This document shows, piece by piece, positions 5,815 through 6,684 of a stretch of 6,684 bases of DNA (the first letter of the stretch is position 1; each line of letters starts with the position of its first letter). Below the pieces are notes generated by a model. The model was not told where the DNA came from. It saw nothing but the letters and a program-made list of their open reading frames with translations, and did not search any database. The stretch spans positions 1 through 6,684 of the forward strand of contig CAKZIH010000108.1 of NCBI GenBank assembly GCA_936931335.1. The letters are read 5' to 3'. The position numbers and the translations under genes are program-made. This DNA comes from an uncultured Nostocoides sp. GTDB lineage: Bacteria > Actinomycetota > Actinomycetes > Actinomycetales > Dermatophilaceae.

Positions 5815-6401
5815 TAGGGCGTTTCCGGCAGCAGGCCGGCGGCCCGGGCGGGGGCGGCATACGCTTGCGCGAGCGTGTCCACGGTGGCGTGGGCGTTCAG
5901 CCCGCTCGGGTTGGGCACCACCCAAAGCTGCGCCCCGGCCAGGTCCTCGGGCTGGCGACCGAGCACCGCTCTGGGGCGCCCGAACGACTGCCGGTATGCG
6001 GTGATCCCCGCCACCGCGACCACCCGCGGCCGGTGCCGGTGGATGGTCTCCACCAGCGCCGCGCCACCGGCTTCCAGTTCGGCGCGGGTGAGTTCGTCGG
6101 CGCGGGCAGTGGCCCTCCGGACCAGGTTGCTGATCCCGATTCCGCGCTCGAGCACATGGGCGCGGTCCGCGTCGGTCATCCCGGCGGATGGGTCGATCCG
6201 GCGCTCGATGATCCCGGCCCGCTGCAGCGCCGGGTAGAAACGATTGCCCGGGTAGGCGAAGTGGGTCTGCGTGGCCGCGGTCCACAGCCCGGGATTGATG
6301 CCCACGAAGAGCAGGACCAGCCCGGGTCCGACCAGGTCGGGGACCTGCGCGCCGCGGAAACCCTCCAGCTCTGCGCGTGTGAATCTGGCCACAGAGCGCA
6401 T
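5814..6401 (-). CDS. mug: G:T/U mismatch-specific DNA glycosylase (Mug)
   Basis: Base-excision repair enzyme that removes uracil (and related lesions) opposite guanine, acting on the chromosome in the cytoplasm. The 195-residue protein matches the Mug/TDG family throughout. It has LLFVGINPGLW (30-40), with the catalytic-water asparagine at N36 (Asn18 of E. coli Mug), then THFAYPGNRFYPAL, a central GISNLVRRATARADEL resembling E. coli GVTKLVDRPT, and the C-terminal VVPNPSGLNAH, the counterpart of E. coli VLPNPSGLSR that wedges into the DNA. The start at 6401 (MRSVARFTRAEL) is preferred. A GTG at 6392 (VARFTRAEL) is an alternative, as each has a GCAGG-type site 8-9 bases upstream. An ATG at 6488 would add 29 residues without family similarity and run through the divergent promoter. 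It lies 28 bases upstream of cbiM in the same direction, with no obvious functional link. Confidence 0.93.
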   Translation of the reverse strand: MRSVARFTRAELEGFRGAQVPDLVGPGLVLLFVGINPGLWTAATQTHFAYPGNRFYPALQRAGIIERRIDPSAGMTDADRAHVLERGIGISNLVRRATARADELTRAELEAGGAALVETIHRHRPRVVAVAGITAYRQSFGRPRAVLGRQPEDLAGAQLWVVPNPSGLNAHATVDTLAQAYAAPARAAGLLPETP

Positions 6402-6431
6402 CCTGCCGCACCTGCGCGTCGTTATCGGGAT

Positions 6432-6460
6432 GTGACATTTGCTGCGGCCGTGGGTAGCGT
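6432..6460 (+). promoter_or_regulatory. Predicted housekeeping promoter of the exported-protein gene
   Basis: GTGACA (6432-6437) differs from TTGACA at one position. After a 17-base spacer comes TAGCGT (6455-6460), fitting TANNNT. Transcription would begin near 6467, giving a leader of about 30 bases before the ATG at 6498. It lies in the 96-base divergent gap between mug and the rightward gene. Confidence 0.5.
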
Positions 6461-6497
6461 GGCAGGTCATTCCCGCCCTGAAAGGCACCTGGCTTCC

Positions 6498-6684
6498 ATG
6501 AGTTTTGCCTCCACCACGCCGACCGCAGCCCCCCGGTCGCGCCGTTCCACCGGCATCGCCTCCCTCGCCGCCGCAGCCGCTTTTGCCTGCGCCGCCACCG
6601 GTGCCGCCGCCGCGTTCACCGGTATGCCGACAGCCTCCGGTGCCGAGCTGACCGGTGTCGACGCCGAGCAGGCGCTCTTCGCCG
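6498..6684 (+). CDS. N-terminus of a putative exported protein, cut by the window edge
   Basis: An open frame begins at ATG 6498 and runs off the right end after 62 codons with no stop. The N-terminus looks like a Sec signal peptide: a polar, basic segment (MSFASTTPTAAPRSRRSTG), a hydrophobic Ala-rich core (about 20-42, IASLAAAAAFACAATGAAAA) and then a polar mature start (TASGAELTGVDAEQA). A purine-rich GAAAGG lies 12 bases upstream, a rather long spacing. The promoter at 6432-6460 supports expression. The Arg pair is not followed by a good Tat consensus, and the Cys in the core lacks a lipobox. Many actinobacterial cell-wall enzymes start this way, but nothing visible identifies the mature protein, so function is unknown. 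Confidence 0.6.
   Translation, partial: MSFASTTPTAAPRSRRSTGIASLAAAAAFACAATGAAAAFTGMPTASGAELTGVDAEQALFA

Noticed and set aside
6402..6488. A 29-residue N-terminal extension of Mug starting at 6488.
   Set aside because: The added residues show no similarity to Mug, and the extension would cover the predicted divergent promoter. 6401 (or 6392) gives a normal family length.
6498..6600. Lipoprotein or Tat signal in the partial exported protein.
   Set aside because: The Cys in the hydrophobic core (FACAA) does not fit a lipobox, and the Arg pair (SRRSTG) lacks the hydrophobic residues of the Tat consensus. A Sec signal is the simpler reading.
1..6684. Search for CRISPR arrays, tRNA, insertion sequences, toxin-antitoxin pairs or phage genes.
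   Set aside because: No spaced repeats, terminal inverted repeats, cloverleaf or transposase-like frames were recognised by eye. The window is almost fully occupied by ordinary transport and repair genes.

Overview
This 6.7-kb window looks like chromosomal DNA from a high-GC actinobacterium. Base composition is roughly 70% GC by eye, and genes are packed into operons with repeated 4-base ATGA overlaps. One operator resembles the actinobacterial Nur box, and one start looks like an actinobacterial leaderless start. A Micrococcales-type organism is a reasonable guess, but nothing here fixes the genus. No rRNA, tRNA, CRISPR array, insertion sequence or prophage gene is visible.

Left block (5-3170, rightward): a double-length ABC permease of the ThiP type, its ATPase partner (ThiQ type with a C-terminal extension), and a small SRPBCC/polyketide-cyclase-like protein. 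Each gene meets the next at an ATGA overlap or within a few bases. The binding-protein gene expected for this importer probably lies just left of the window, since a TGA at 6-8 overlaps the GTG start of the permease. Thiamine (or a phosphorylated form) is the favoured substrate, with ferric iron as the alternative.

Middle block (3201-5785, leftward; convergent with the left block across a 30-base gap and a GC-rich hairpin): a complete four-gene ECF-type nickel/cobalt importer, in transcription order cbiM, a PDGLE-domain small membrane protein in place of CbiN, cbiQ, and cbiO. Genes overlap by 4 bases or are 1 base apart, so translation is probably coupled. Immediately upstream of cbiM lies a 17-bp element, TTGCA(T)-N5-TTGCA(C). 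It matches the Streptomyces Nur (nickel uptake regulator) box at 10 of 12 positions. It abuts a TANNNT -10 hexamer placed so that transcription would begin at the A of the cbiM ATG. This points to a nickel-repressed, leaderless transporter operon.

Right block: mug, a G:T/U mismatch-specific DNA glycosylase (5814-6401, leftward), sits just upstream of cbiM in the same direction. Divergent from it, and cut by the window edge, is the N-terminus of an exported protein (from 6498, rightward) with a good promoter at 6432-6460.

All gene families here are known. The most informative signal is the predicted Nur operator and leaderless promoter, which suggests nickel rather than cobalt as the transported metal. 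I do not see a convincing undescribed system.
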